This document shows positions 39,410-48,751 of a DNA stretch of 64,000 nucleotides, piece after piece (position 1 is the first letter of the stretch; each line of letters starts with the position of its first letter). The stretch is from Bradyrhizobium sp. RD5-C2. Its GTDB lineage: Bacteria > Pseudomonadota > Alphaproteobacteria > Rhizobiales > Xanthobacteraceae. The notes under the pieces were generated by a model that saw only the letters and a list, made by a program, of their open reading frames with translations, did no database searches and was not told where the DNA came from. The stretch is from the NCBI RefSeq assembly GCF_019972155.1, contig NZ_BOVL01000006.1, positions 1 through 64,000 on the forward strand, read 5' to 3'. Both the position numbers and the translations under genes were made by a program.

Positions 39410-40846
39410 ATGAGCTTTTCCAGTGCAGGTTATCAGTTGCAGCCGGTGCTGCCGGAGCTGGTGCTCGCGGTCGGCGCCATGGTGCTGTTGATGATCGGAG
39501 CCTATCGCGGGCAGGGGACGACCCGGCTGATCACCGCGCTCGCGGTGTGTCTCCTGGTCCTGACCGGCGCGCTGGAGCTCTGGCTGCCGGCCGGCAAGCT
39601 CGTCACCTTCGGCGGCAGCTTCATCGTCGACGACTTCGCCCGCTTCCTGAAGATCCTCGCCTTGATCGCCTCGGCGGCAACGCTGATCCTGTCGACCGAG
39701 TACCTGTCCCAGCCGTCGACCCGCAACTTCGAGTTCTCGATCCTGGTGCTGCTGTCGACGCTCGGCATGATGGTGCTGATCTCGGCCGGCGACCTGATCT
39801 CGCTCTATCTCGGCCTCGAACTGATGAGCCTTGCGCTCTACGTCGTCGCCGCCAGCCAGCGCGACAACGCCAAGTCGAGCGAGGCCGGCCTGAAGTATTT
39901 CGTGCTCGGCGCGCTGTCGTCGGGCATGCTGCTCTACGGTGCCTCGCTGATCTACGGCTTCACCGGCACGGTCAGCTTCGCCGGCATCGCGGCCGCCGCG
40001 ACCACCGGCAGCATCGGCATCGTGTTCGGCCTGGTGTTCCTGCTCGCCGGCCTCTGCTTCAAGGTCTCGGCGGTGCCGTTCCACATGTGGACGCCTGACG
40101 TCTATGAGGGCGCACCGACCCCGGTGACGGCGTTCTTCGCCTCCGCCCCGAAGGTCGCCGCGCTCGCCGTGTTCACCCGTGCGACGCTGACCGCGTTCCC
40201 GGGCATCGTCACCCAGTGGCAGCAGATCCTGGTGTTCGTGGCGATCGCCTCGATGGCGCTGGGCTCGTTCGCCGCGATCGGTCAGACCAACATCAAGCGG
40301 CTGATGGCCTATTCGTCGATCGGCCATATGGGCTTTGCGCTGGTCGGCCTCGCCTCCGGCACGGTCGAGGGCGCGCAGGGCGTCCTGATCTACATCACGA
40401 TCTATGTCGCGATGACGCTCGGGACCTTCTCGATCATCCTGGCGATGAAGCGCAACGGCCAGGCGCTGGAGCAGATCAGCGATTTCGCCGGCCTGTCCCG
40501 CACCAACCCGCTGATCGCCTTCATCTTCGCAATGCTGCTGTTTTCGCTGGCCGGCGTGCCGCCGCTCGCCGGCTTCTTCGGCAAATGGTACGTGTTCGTC
40601 GCCGCGATCAAGGCCAATCTGTTTACGCTCGCGGTGATCGGCGTGCTGACCAGCGTGGTGGGCGCGTTCTACTATCTGTCGATCGTCAAGGTGATGTATT
40701 TCGACCAGCCGCTCGGCAAGCTCGACCCGGTCCGCGTCGAGCTGCGCACCGTGCTGGCGGTCGCAGGCATCTTCAACGTCTTCTTCTTCGCCTATCCGGG
40801 CCCGCTGGTGAGCGTGGCCACGGCGGCGGCGAAGTCGCTATTCTGA
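39410..40846 (+). CDS. nuoN: NADH-quinone oxidoreductase subunit N
   Basis: A 478-residue antiporter-like subunit, the last of complex I. The segments YLGLELMSLALYVVAASQR and PFHMWTPDVYEGAPTPVTAFFA are conserved. The helix-5 Glu and helix-7 Lys positions are occupied. A palindromic repeat begins immediately after the stop and probably marks the end of, or reduced transcription beyond, the nuo operon. Confidence 0.98.
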   Translation: MSFSSAGYQLQPVLPELVLAVGAMVLLMIGAYRGQGTTRLITALAVCLLVLTGALELWLPAGKLVTFGGSFIVDDFARFLKILALIASAATLILSTEYLSQPSTRNFEFSILVLLSTLGMMVLISAGDLISLYLGLELMSLALYVVAASQRDNAKSSEAGLKYFVLGALSSGMLLYGASLIYGFTGTVSFAGIAAAATTGSIGIVFGLVFLLAGLCFKVSAVPFHMWTPDVYEGAPTPVTAFFASAPKVAALAVFTRATLTAFPGIVTQWQQILVFVAIASMALGSFAAIGQTNIKRLMAYSSIGHMGFALVGLASGTVEGAQGVLIYITIYVAMTLGTFSIILAMKRNGQALEQISDFAGLSRTNPLIAFIFAMLLFSLAGVPPLAGFFGKWYVFVAAIKANLFTLAVIGVLTSVVGAFYYLSIVKVMYFDQPLGKLDPVRVELRTVLAVAGIFNVFFFAYPGPLVSVATAAAKSLF

Positions 40847-40898
40847 TGCACATGATCCCGAAAACAGGGCGCTGGCTTTCGGATCGGATCATGCGCAT
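40847..40898. repeat. Short interspersed palindromic repeat
   Basis: TGCACATGATCCCGAAAAC on the left and GCTTTCGGATCGGATCATGCGCA on the right are imperfect mirror images. I recognise this as a divergent copy of the common Rhizobiales intergenic repeat with CATGATCCCGAAAA...TTTTCGG...GATCATG. It lies between nuoN and birA. Confidence 0.6.
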
Positions 40899-40907
40899 AA
40901 CCTCACT

Positions 40908-41714
40908 ATGACCTTCACGCTCGGACCCCGGGCCATTGCGGCGGGCTATAAGCTCGCCGCCTTCGACCAGATCGGCTCGACCAACGCCGAGGCGATGCTG
41001 CGCGCCCGCGACGGCGAGCAGGGGCCGATGTGGTTCGTGACGACAGAGCAGACCGCAGGGCGGGGCCGGCGGCAGCGGGTCTGGATCGCGCCGCGCGGCA
41101 ACCTTGCCAGCAGCATTCTCGAATTGATGGACGTTCCGCCGGCCGTTGCCGCGACGCTCGGCTTTGTCGCCGGGCTGTCGGAGGAAGCCGCCCTGGAGAA
41201 GGTCAGTGTCGAGGCGGCCCTTCGTCTCGGTTCTGACCGGCCGAGATATGCGCTGAAGTGGCCGAACGACGTGCTCGCTGGTGGTGCGAAGCTGGTCGGC
41301 ATCAATATGGAGGCCGAAGCCGTCGGCGATCGCCTCGCGGTGGTTGTCGGCATCGGTACCAATGTCGTGGCGTCGCCCGAGGGCACGCCGACGCCTGCGG
41401 TGTCGCTGGCGGAGCTCGGCGTCCAGATCAGCGCGGAAGAGCTGTTCACGGCGCTGTCCGATGCCTGGGTCGAGTTCCGCGGCATCTGGGACAACGGCCG
41501 CGGCTTTGCCGAGATCCGCCGGCGTTGGCTCGAGCGCGCGGCCGGGCTCGGCGGCGAGGTCGCGATCAACACGGGCTCGGCGACCATCGAGGGCATCTTT
41601 GAGACCATCGACGAGACCGGTTGTCTGATCGTGTGTACGGCCGAGGGCAAGCGTGTCCCGGTCGCGGCGGGCGAGGTCTATTTCGGCAGCGCAGCCTCTA
41701 AGAGGGCGGTGTGA
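40908..41714 (+). CDS. birA: Biotin-[acetyl-CoA-carboxylase] ligase
   Basis: A 268-residue enzyme that activates biotin with ATP and attaches it to carboxyl carrier proteins. The ligase signature is TTEQTAGRGRRQRVWIAPRG, with LKWPNDVLAGGAKLVGI and VVVGIGTNV. There is no N-terminal helix-turn-helix, so unlike E. coli BirA it cannot repress biotin genes. Position after nuoN is conserved in alphaproteobacteria. Its stop overlaps the next start (TGATG). Confidence 0.95.
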   Translation: MTFTLGPRAIAAGYKLAAFDQIGSTNAEAMLRARDGEQGPMWFVTTEQTAGRGRRQRVWIAPRGNLASSILELMDVPPAVAATLGFVAGLSEEAALEKVSVEAALRLGSDRPRYALKWPNDVLAGGAKLVGINMEAEAVGDRLAVVVGIGTNVVASPEGTPTPAVSLAELGVQISAEELFTALSDAWVEFRGIWDNGRGFAEIRRRWLERAAGLGGEVAINTGSATIEGIFETIDETGCLIVCTAEGKRVPVAAGEVYFGSAASKRAV

Positions 41715-43384
41715 TGGCGCGACCTGACGAGCTTACCTTTGCACCGCTCGGCGGCGTCGGCGAGATTGGCATGAATTTGTCGATCTATGGGCTCGGCAAT
41801 CGCCACCAGCGCTCGTTCCTCGCGGTCGATCTCGGGGTCTCCTTTGGCGACGAGGAGCATCTGCCGGGCATCGACTTGATCATGCCGGATGTGCGTTTTC
41901 TCGAGAAGGAGCGCAACAATCTGATGGGCCTCGTGTTGACGCACGCCCATGAGGACCATTTCGGCGCGATCATCGATCTCTGGCCGAAGCTCGGCTGCAA
42001 GATCTACGCAACTCAGTTCAGCGCGGCGCTGTTCGAGGCCAAATGCGCCGCCGAGCGCAATCCGCCAAAGATCCCGATCACGGTGATCCCGTCGGGCGGC
42101 CGGGTCGATATCGGCCCGTTCAATGTCGAGTTCATCCCGGTCGCGCATTCGATTCCGGAATCGCACGCGCTCGCGATCAAGACCGATGTCGGCACCGTGC
42201 TGCACACCGGTGACTGGAAGATCGATCCGACCCCGATCATCGGCCTGCCGACCGACGAGCGGCGGCTGCGCGAGCTCGGTGACGAAGGCGTGCTGGCGCT
42301 GGTCGGCGATTCCACCAACGCTGTGCGCGACGGGCGCTCGCCCTCGGAGACCGAGGTTGCCGCCACCATCAAGAAGCTGGTCAATGCGGCCAAGGGCCGG
42401 GTCGCGGTCACGACCTTCGCCTCCAATGTCGCCCGCGTGAGGGCGGTGGCGGACGCTGCGAACGCCGCCGATCGCGAGGTCGTCGTGGTCGGCCGCGCCA
42501 TGGAGCGCGTGGTGCAGGTCGCGCGCGAATGCGGCTATCTCGACAGCTCGCACAAATTCCGCAGCACCGACTATTACGGCCATTTCCCGGCCGACAAGGT
42601 GCTGGCGCTGTGCACTGGCAGCCAGGGCGAGCCCCGCGCCGCGCTGGCCCGGATCGCCAACAACGATCACCCGCAGGTGACCCTGAACAGGGGCGACACC
42701 GTGATCTTCTCCTCCCGCACCATCCCCGGCAACGAGAAGGCGGTCGGCGGCATCATCAACGGGCTGGTGACGCAGGGCGTCGAAATCATCACCGACCGCG
42801 AGCATCTGGTGCACGTCTCCGGCCATCCGCGCCGCGACGAGCTGCGCGACATGATCTCCTGGGTGCGGCCGCAGCTGCTGATCCCCGTGCATGGCGAGGC
42901 GCTGCATCTCGCCGAGCACGCCAAGCTGGCGCGCGCTGCGGGTGTCCCGAAAGTCCTGACCTGCCGCAACGGCGACCTCGTCAAGCTCGGGCCCGGCGAT
43001 CCCGGCATCGTGGGCGAGGTGCCTTCGGGGCGGCTCTACAAGGACGGAACCATCCTGGAGGACTCCAAGTCGCGCGCCGTGGTCGAGCGGCGGCGGATGG
43101 GTTTTGCCGGCTGCGCCTTCGTCGCTATCGCCATGACCGCGCAGGGCGAGCTGGTCGACGATCCCGAGGTTGATCTGGTCGGCATGCCGGAGAAAAATGC
43201 CGCGGGCGAATTGCTCGACGACATCGTGTTCGATGTCGTGGTATCGACGATCGAGGGCCTGCCCAAGCCGCGGCGCCGCGATCCGGACGCACTCGGGGAA
43301 TCGGTGCGCCGCGCGGTGCGGGCCGCGCTGAACGAGCAGTGGGGCAAGAAGCCGATCTGCGTCGTGCACGTTCTGACGGTCTGA
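41714..43384 (+). CDS. rnj: Ribonuclease J
   Basis: A 556-residue metallo-beta-lactamase/beta-CASP nuclease with 5'-exonuclease and endonuclease activity in RNA maturation. The metal motif HAHEDH lies at residues 77-82, with further ligands in HTGDWKID and the beta-CASP region with GSQGEPRAAL and HVSGHPRRDEL. The start at 41714 overlaps the birA stop by one base, implying coupling. Confidence 0.95.
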   Translation: MARPDELTFAPLGGVGEIGMNLSIYGLGNRHQRSFLAVDLGVSFGDEEHLPGIDLIMPDVRFLEKERNNLMGLVLTHAHEDHFGAIIDLWPKLGCKIYATQFSAALFEAKCAAERNPPKIPITVIPSGGRVDIGPFNVEFIPVAHSIPESHALAIKTDVGTVLHTGDWKIDPTPIIGLPTDERRLRELGDEGVLALVGDSTNAVRDGRSPSETEVAATIKKLVNAAKGRVAVTTFASNVARVRAVADAANAADREVVVVGRAMERVVQVARECGYLDSSHKFRSTDYYGHFPADKVLALCTGSQGEPRAALARIANNDHPQVTLNRGDTVIFSSRTIPGNEKAVGGIINGLVTQGVEIITDREHLVHVSGHPRRDELRDMISWVRPQLLIPVHGEALHLAEHAKLARAAGVPKVLTCRNGDLVKLGPGDPGIVGEVPSGRLYKDGTILEDSKSRAVVERRRMGFAGCAFVAIAMTAQGELVDDPEVDLVGMPEKNAAGELLDDIVFDVVVSTIEGLPKPRRRDPDALGESVRRAVRAALNEQWGKKPICVVHVLTV

Positions 43385-43426
43385 CACACGCCTCCAAGGC
43401 GTGCGCAACGACAAAGGGAGAGAGAG

Positions 43427-43831
43427 ATGCTGGGCCGCCTCAATCACGTCGCCATTGCGGTCAAGGACGCCAAGCAGGCTGCCAGGATTTACGGCACCGC
43501 CTTCAATGCCGAGATTTCCGATGCGGTGCCGCTGCCGGAGCATGGCGTCATCACCGTGTTCGTGACGCTGCCCAACACCAAGATCGAGTTCATCGAGCCG
43601 CTCGGCGAGGCCTCACCGATCGCAAAGTTCGTCGAGCGCAACGCCGACGGCGGCATCCACCATGTCTGCTACGACGTGCCCGACATCATCGCGGCTCGCG
43701 ACCGCATGATCGCCGAGGGTGCACGGGTGCTGGGCGACGGCCAGCCGAAGATCGGCGCGCACGGCAAGCCGGTGCTGTTCTTCCACCCCAAGGACTTCTC
43801 CGGCGCCTTGGTCGAGATCGAACAGGCCTGA
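43427..43831 (+). CDS. mce: Methylmalonyl-CoA epimerase
   Basis: A 134-residue vicinal-oxygen-chelate enzyme interconverting (R)- and (S)-methylmalonyl-CoA in propionate metabolism. The metal ligands are His in RLNHVAIAVKD, His in GGIHHVCYDV and Glu in ALVEIEQA, and KIEFIEPLGE is the family strand. The ATG follows AGGGAGAGAG. The gene for the mutase is not in the window. Confidence 0.93.
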   Translation: MLGRLNHVAIAVKDAKQAARIYGTAFNAEISDAVPLPEHGVITVFVTLPNTKIEFIEPLGEASPIAKFVERNADGGIHHVCYDVPDIIAARDRMIAEGARVLGDGQPKIGAHGKPVLFFHPKDFSGALVEIEQA

Positions 43832-43837
43832 GACCAC

Positions 43838-44113
43838 ATGGCGTACCAGATCTCCACCGGGCTTGCGATCTACTTCGTCCTTTGGTGGCTCGTGCTGTTT
43901 CTGACATTGCCGTTCGGCATTCGCAGCCAGCATGAGGACGGCGTCGGTGCGCCCGGCACCGACCCCGGCGCGCCGATCATGGCGCGAATGGGCCGCAAGC
44001 TGTTTTGGACCACGCTGATCTCGGCCGTGATCTTCGCGATCGGCATGTGGGCCTATTATGCCGGCTATCTCTCGGTCGAGCGGCTGTCCAAGCTGATGGG
44101 GATGCCGTTCTAA
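43838..44113 (+). CDS. DUF1467 family membrane protein
   Basis: A 91-residue protein with two helices (IYFVLWWLVLFLTLPFGI and LFWTTLISAVIFAIGMWAYY) and a linker with GAPGTDPGAPIM, the hallmark of DUF1467. The family is confined to alphaproteobacteria and commonly follows mce. Function is unknown. It starts six bases after mce and is surely co-transcribed. Confidence 0.9.
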   Translation: MAYQISTGLAIYFVLWWLVLFLTLPFGIRSQHEDGVGAPGTDPGAPIMARMGRKLFWTTLISAVIFAIGMWAYYAGYLSVERLSKLMGMPF

Positions 44114-44184
44114 GACCGACCAGGATCTGATGCCGATGGAGTGAGGATCAACCTCACCCTGGCGATGCGGAGGAGGCGACCACG

Positions 44185-45489
44185 ATGAAGCTGCAGGCCC
44201 AGCCAGGCTCCGGGCAGAGCTCCTATCGAATCCTGCGGGAAGCCGATCTGCGCGACTATCTCGCGAGCCTTCCCGGCATCGTCACCCAACTCGGCGGAGC
44301 GCCGGCCGACTGGTCGATCAGCGAGGTCGGCGACGGCAATCTCAACCTCGTCTTCATCGTCAAGGGCAGCAGCGGCGGCATCGCCGTCAAGCAGGCGCTG
44401 CCCTATGTGCGGCTGGTCGGCGAGAGCTGGCCGCTGCCGCTGTCGCGGGCCCATTACGAGCATCTGGCGCTGGTGCATCAGGCACGGCTGGCGCCGAACC
44501 TCGTGCCGGCGGTGCTACATCATGATGCGCCGCTCGCGCTCACCGCGATGGAACTGCTCGAGCCGCACATCATCATGCGCAAGGGCCTGATCGGCGCCAC
44601 GCGCTATCCGCGCTTTGTCGAGGATATCTCGACCTTCCTGGCGCAGACGCTGTTCTTCACGTCCGATCTGGCGCTGTCGGCCGCGGAGAAGAAGCAGGGC
44701 ATCGCCGATTTCGCTGGCAACCACGCGCTCTGCAAGATCACCGAGGATCTGATCTTCACCGACCCCTATCGTATTGCCGAGCAGAACCGCTGGACCGCGC
44801 CGTATCTCGACGCGACGGCGGCGGCGTTCCGCGAGGATCTCGACCTGCATGTCGCGATCTCCAGGCTCAAGCTGAAATTCATGGCGAGCCCGGAGGCGTT
44901 GCTGCACGGCGACCTGCACACCGGCTCGATCATGGTCACCGAAGGCGAGACCAAGGTGATCGATCCCGAATTCGCCTTCTACGGCCCAATGGGCTTCGAC
45001 ATCGGCGCCGTTATCGGCAATCTCTTGATGGCCTATCTGGCCTCCGCCGGCCATGAGCGCACGGCGGGCGAGCGCGCGTCGTTCGAGGCCTGGCTCCTGG
45101 AAGCCATCGAGGGCGTCTGGAGCGAATTTTCGCGCAAGTTTCTCGCGCTGTGGCGCAGCGAGGCTGATGGCGACGGCTATCCGGCGTCGCTGTTCGCGGG
45201 CGAGGCCGGCGCCGCGCGGCTGGAGGCGGAGCGGCAGGCCTATATGGCGCGGCTGTTCCAGGACACGGTCGGCTTCGCCGCCGCCAAGACCATCCGGCGC
45301 ATCCTTGGCCTTGCGCACAACATCGATTTCGAGTGGATCGCGGACGAGAAGCAGCGCGCGATCTGCGAGGCACGGGCCCTCAAGCTCGCTCGCAACATGA
45401 TGCTGGAGGCTGCGTCCTACACGACGGTCGGCACAGTCACCTACGCCGCGCGTGAGCTCCGCCACTGGCAGCCGGATCTCGCCAGGTGA
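44185..45489 (+). CDS. mtnK: S-methyl-5-thioribose kinase
   Basis: A 434-residue aminoglycoside-phosphotransferase-fold kinase of the methionine salvage route. The catalytic loop LLHGDLHTGSIMV and the metal loop VIDPEFAFYGPMGFDIGA match MtnK, and VGDGNLNLVFIVKG is the nucleotide loop. An AGGAGGCGACC site precedes the ATG. The isomerase gene mtnA, often adjacent, is not present in the window. Confidence 0.93.
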   Translation: MKLQAQPGSGQSSYRILREADLRDYLASLPGIVTQLGGAPADWSISEVGDGNLNLVFIVKGSSGGIAVKQALPYVRLVGESWPLPLSRAHYEHLALVHQARLAPNLVPAVLHHDAPLALTAMELLEPHIIMRKGLIGATRYPRFVEDISTFLAQTLFFTSDLALSAAEKKQGIADFAGNHALCKITEDLIFTDPYRIAEQNRWTAPYLDATAAAFREDLDLHVAISRLKLKFMASPEALLHGDLHTGSIMVTEGETKVIDPEFAFYGPMGFDIGAVIGNLLMAYLASAGHERTAGERASFEAWLLEAIEGVWSEFSRKFLALWRSEADGDGYPASLFAGEAGAARLEAERQAYMARLFQDTVGFAAAKTIRRILGLAHNIDFEWIADEKQRAICEARALKLARNMMLEAASYTTVGTVTYAARELRHWQPDLAR

Positions 45490-45560
45490 TCTGGTGAGCA
45501 TCGATCGTCGTGTACGGCAAGGATCGGCAAGGATTGTTTGGCAGGCCGCTGCGGCATGGA

Positions 45561-45899
45561 CTAACTTTCGGCCGGACGCACGAAACAGAGAATGCCGGCC
45601 TCAGGCGTGAAACAGACCACGGCGCGGTTCGTCGGGTTGTCGGTTCTGTTGATGATCCTGTTCGGTGGGACCCGCAGCCAGAATGGCGCCGACAACTTCC
45701 AGCGACCATCAATTAGGACTTCGTAGCCGTCTCGGTCCTGTCGGAACTCAACCGTCCGGCAATCCGCAATCGAGCAGCACGATGCACCGGTGCCTGGTTG
45801 CTTCAGGCTCTCAAACCATGGGGCAAGCGCAGGATTTGGGTTGTCGGGCGGTGCTGCTACCGCAGCCTGACTTAGAGCAAGCCCGGCCGCGACCGCCAT
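45561..45899 (-). CDS. Small secreted cysteine-containing protein
   Basis: A 112-residue product with a short signal-like N-terminus (MAVAAGLALSQAAVAAP). The mature part has SCCSIADCRTVEFRQD, a FWLRVPPNRI segment and two late cysteines in AVVCFTPEAGILCFV, suggesting disulfide bonds in the periplasm. The longest open frame extends far upstream, but its added part is low quality. GAGAGGA lies before the chosen ATG. The family is uncharacterised; function unknown. Confidence 0.65.
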   Translation of the reverse strand: MAVAAGLALSQAAVAAPPDNPNPALAPWFESLKQPGTGASCCSIADCRTVEFRQDRDGYEVLIDGRWKLSAPFWLRVPPNRIINRTDNPTNRAVVCFTPEAGILCFVRPAES

Positions 45900-46282
45900 T
45901 TTCCAGCCGATCCTCTCACGGTGTGCCCTCGACGCTGACAAAGGCGAGCCCTCCGCTGCCCACCAGAGGTTAGCGAATATTTGGGCCATTGCCACGGCGC
46001 TTGAGTACGGAATTAACCATGAGCGAGCGGAAGCGAGCGATGAGGGGCACACCTTCAACTCCTGACCTGGAGCGAACATCAGAGCTTCATCGCTGGTGAA
46101 AATCACCGAAGGCGGCGGCACGCTGCCAGCGATCGCGCGTTGCGCTCGAGCAACACCCTTTGGAAAAGCGTAGGGCCAACGGCTTCCGACCATTGCGCGT
46201 TTACATTTTGATCCAAATGATTGACCCCGTCGCGTGCTTGGCTGTGCAACAGGGCTCGGATCGGGCCTTTGGAGGCTACGGG
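45900..46282. other. Spacer between divergent genes
   Basis: These 383 bases hold long open frames on both strands but no family-like protein, apart from the leader of each neighbour. GGAGG before 46283 serves the peptidase. Promoters cannot be fixed. Confidence 0.4.
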
Positions 46283-47518
46283 ATGATGAACCCGCGGCGA
46301 ATTGCGACGGTGACGCCTGAACTGTGCGGGGCGGTCGTTCTCGCAGGTTGGCTCGCTGCCTGGCTGGCTGGCTTTGCCGGCATGGGGAACTTTGGAGCAG
46401 TGCCCATCGAGGGCCTTGCACCATCTCTCGCCGCCAATGCCGAACTGGCCGATACGCCACAGACACCTGCAGTCAGCAACGTCGCCAACGTGAACGCTGA
46501 GGTGACGATGACTGCCGAACCCGTGACGGAGCCGGCCTTCACGACGGCCACCCTGCAGGCAGACGTCACGGGCAACGCTGTCGCTAACGTCGACGCGGCG
46601 ATGGCGGTTGAATCGATGCCGGCGACGACCCCTGATGCGACGGCGACCTCAAGCGAGCCGAAATCGATTGTCGTGGCGGCGTTGCCGGATTCGTCGCAGA
46701 CGCTGCCGGTCGAAACATCGCCGGTGCAAACGACGACAGCGAGCGCGCCTCCAGTGTCGAGCGACACCAAGGAGGCCGCGAGACCCCTGGATATTTTCGA
46801 AGAGTGCCTCGTCGTCGATGTGTGCATCGACCGGTACCTGTGGGCGCTCTACGAGCGGACGCCCAAGGAAGACACCATCAGCGTACAAGAGCAGCGGAAG
46901 GTAACGGTCAAAAGGAAGCGCAAGACGGTGACCGTCACCAGGACGTTCAGCAGGCGCGTCGATAACGATTTCACGTGGAAGGATCCGAAGGCGGCGGAAA
47001 GAATGGGCATGCCGATGATCGACTACGTGATTGGAGGGGTGGATCGGGGCTTTAAGCTCAAGCTCTTTCATGCGCTCTACGCGGCGGAGCAGGCCGGGTT
47101 GTCGCCCGGGATAACCAGCGCGTTCCGCGATGACTACCGTCAATCGATCGCGAGCGGCCTGAAGGCGGCGTCCGACAAGTCATACCATGGAGGGAGCTTC
47201 CGCGGTGGCTACGGCCACGGGCTTGCCGCTGATATCGTGAGCGTCAAAGGCGCGACGCGCGCGGAGCGTTGGGTTTCCACTGAGGCCCTTTGGAAATGGA
47301 TCGATGCGCGCGGATCGGACTTTGGAATCGGACGGCCGTATCTCGATCGAGATCCACCGCATGTCGCGCCGATAGACGGCAAGGAATATGCCGCTCACCG
47401 CGGCGGGACGAAAGCTCAGCACGCGGAAGCGGATATCAAGAAGCGCAACCGGGGCGCTCTGCGGGTCGCCGCGAAGCGATCAAAAACCGCGAAAGCGTCG
47501 AAGGGGAGAACGATCTGA
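46283..47518 (+). CDS. Exported M15-like (VanY/DacB-type) peptidase
   Basis: A 411-residue protein with one N-terminal membrane anchor (AVVLAGWLAAWLAGFAGM), a long Ala/Thr/Val-rich linker (about residues 50-165) and a C-terminal domain. That domain has the zinc pattern of D,D-carboxypeptidases of family M15: GITSAFRDDYRQS, GGYGHGLAADIVSV (HxxxxxD) and DPPHVAPID. It probably trims cell-wall peptides from the periplasmic face. The start at 46283 follows GGAGG. The basic C-terminal tail (KKRNRG, KRSKTAKASK) is unusual. Confidence 0.75.
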   Translation: MMNPRRIATVTPELCGAVVLAGWLAAWLAGFAGMGNFGAVPIEGLAPSLAANAELADTPQTPAVSNVANVNAEVTMTAEPVTEPAFTTATLQADVTGNAVANVDAAMAVESMPATTPDATATSSEPKSIVVAALPDSSQTLPVETSPVQTTTASAPPVSSDTKEAARPLDIFEECLVVDVCIDRYLWALYERTPKEDTISVQEQRKVTVKRKRKTVTVTRTFSRRVDNDFTWKDPKAAERMGMPMIDYVIGGVDRGFKLKLFHALYAAEQAGLSPGITSAFRDDYRQSIASGLKAASDKSYHGGSFRGGYGHGLAADIVSVKGATRAERWVSTEALWKWIDARGSDFGIGRPYLDRDPPHVAPIDGKEYAAHRGGTKAQHAEADIKKRNRGALRVAAKRSKTAKASKGRTI

Positions 47519-47557
47519 TCCGGTTCAGCTGCGCCTTTCAACACGACGCGGGCAAGA

Positions 47558-48751
47558 ATGCCTAGCAATCCCATCATCGTGCAAAAATATGGCGGCGCCT
47601 GTCTCGAAACACCGGCAAGAATCCGCGCAGTGGCGAGCAGTGTCGCTGATTTGCATGGCCGTGGTCATCGTGTCGTGGCGATCGTTTCAGCGATGGGCAA
47701 GACCACCGACGAACTCGTCAGGATGGCCTATCAGATCAGCCCGCATCCCAATCGCCGCGAACTCGATATGTTATTGACCACCGGCGAGCGCATCAGCATG
47801 TCCTTGATGAGCATGGCGCTGTCTGATCTAGGCGTGCCGGCGATCAGCTTTACCGGCAGTCAGGCCGGTGTGATGACCGACGGATCCCATTCATCCGCAC
47901 GCATTTTGGATGTGCGGCCCATTCGTGTGCGCGAAGAGCTCGATCGCGGACGCATCGTGGTCTTGGCGGGCTTCCAGGGCGTGGATCCGCTGACCAAGGA
48001 AATCACGACGCTTGGCCGGGGTGGCAGCGATACCACTGCGGTCGCCATGGCTGCGGCGCTCAAGGCGGAGTGCTGCGAGATTATAAAGGAAGTCGACGGA
48101 GTGTGCTCGGCTGATCCTCGCATCGTCGCGGATGCAAAACCCTTGCGTCAGCTGGATTTCGCATCCCTATCCGAAATGTGTTTCTGGGGCGCAAAAGTCC
48201 TGCACTTCCGCAGCGTGGAACTGGCCCACAGCCAAAACGTGCCTCTGGTCTTGAGAAAGTGGGGCGGCGCTCGACACAGCACGCAAGTGATGAAGGAAGT
48301 CGCGGATATGGAGAACGGAAAAGTCCTGGCCGTCAACTCAATGGCTCGCATTGAGCACGTGGAGATCGATTCGGCGAACCTCAATCAAGGCTTTGAGAAG
48401 TTCGCGCAGCATCTCAAGCAAAATGGCTTGCCTTGGCCGCAACTCCTCGCCTCGGCTTTCACCGCCGACAAAACCCGCATCATGATGACGTGCGATTCGG
48501 AGACTCTCGACGCGTTGCTCCGCACACTGGAAGGGAGCAAAGACCTGCGCAAACAGCGCGAGACTCTGAGTTCGGTGAGCCTCACTTGCTTTGGCGGCAT
48601 TTCTTCGGATCTGCCGTACAAGGCGGTTCAGATTCTGCAACATCACGGGATCATCGCCGACAAGTATGTCTTGTCATCGCATTCGGTAAGTTTCTTTGTT
48701 TCGGTGGAGAGCCGTGAGGCTGCGGTCAGGGCTTTGCATTCGCTGATCTAG
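47558..48751 (+). CDS. Aspartate kinase, divergent paralogue
   Basis: A 397-residue amino-acid kinase. The substrate and ATP loops are [15 protein letters not shown] (normally KFGGTS/S), [28 protein letters not shown] and [13 protein letters not shown]. The C-terminal part (about 270-397) shows weak ACT-domain pattern. Domain order is normal, but the first loop and ACT residues differ from housekeeping LysC, so I regard it as a secondary aspartokinase serving a dedicated product pathway. Codons with A or T in third position are more frequent than in neighbours. It follows the peptidase gene by 39 bases. Confidence 0.8.
   Translation: MPSNPIIVQKYGGACLETPARIRAVASSVADLHGRGHRVVAIVSAMGKTTDELVRMAYQISPHPNRRELDMLLTTGERISMSLMSMALSDLGVPAISFTGSQAGVMTDGSHSSARILDVRPIRVREELDRGRIVVLAGFQGVDPLTKEITTLGRGGSDTTAVAMAAALKAECCEIIKEVDGVCSADPRIVADAKPLRQLDFASLSEMCFWGAKVLHFRSVELAHSQNVPLVLRKWGGARHSTQVMKEVADMENGKVLAVNSMARIEHVEIDSANLNQGFEKFAQHLKQNGLPWPQLLASAFTADKTRIMMTCDSETLDALLRTLEGSKDLRKQRETLSSVSLTCFGGISSDLPYKAVQILQHHGIIADKYVLSSHSVSFFVSVESREAAVRALHSLI

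Noticed and set aside
36775..39411. An 878-codon minus-strand open frame
   Set aside because: It is the antisense of nuoL and nuoM, with Arg/His/Gln-rich composition and no family features.
44114..44184. SAM riboswitch before mtnK
   Set aside because: The spacer is only about 70 bases and shows no SAM-I or SAM-II conserved core.
45960..46466. N-terminal extension of the minus-strand secreted protein
   Set aside because: The extra 189 residues overlap the start of the divergent peptidase and lack conserved features. The signal-like start at 45899 is better.
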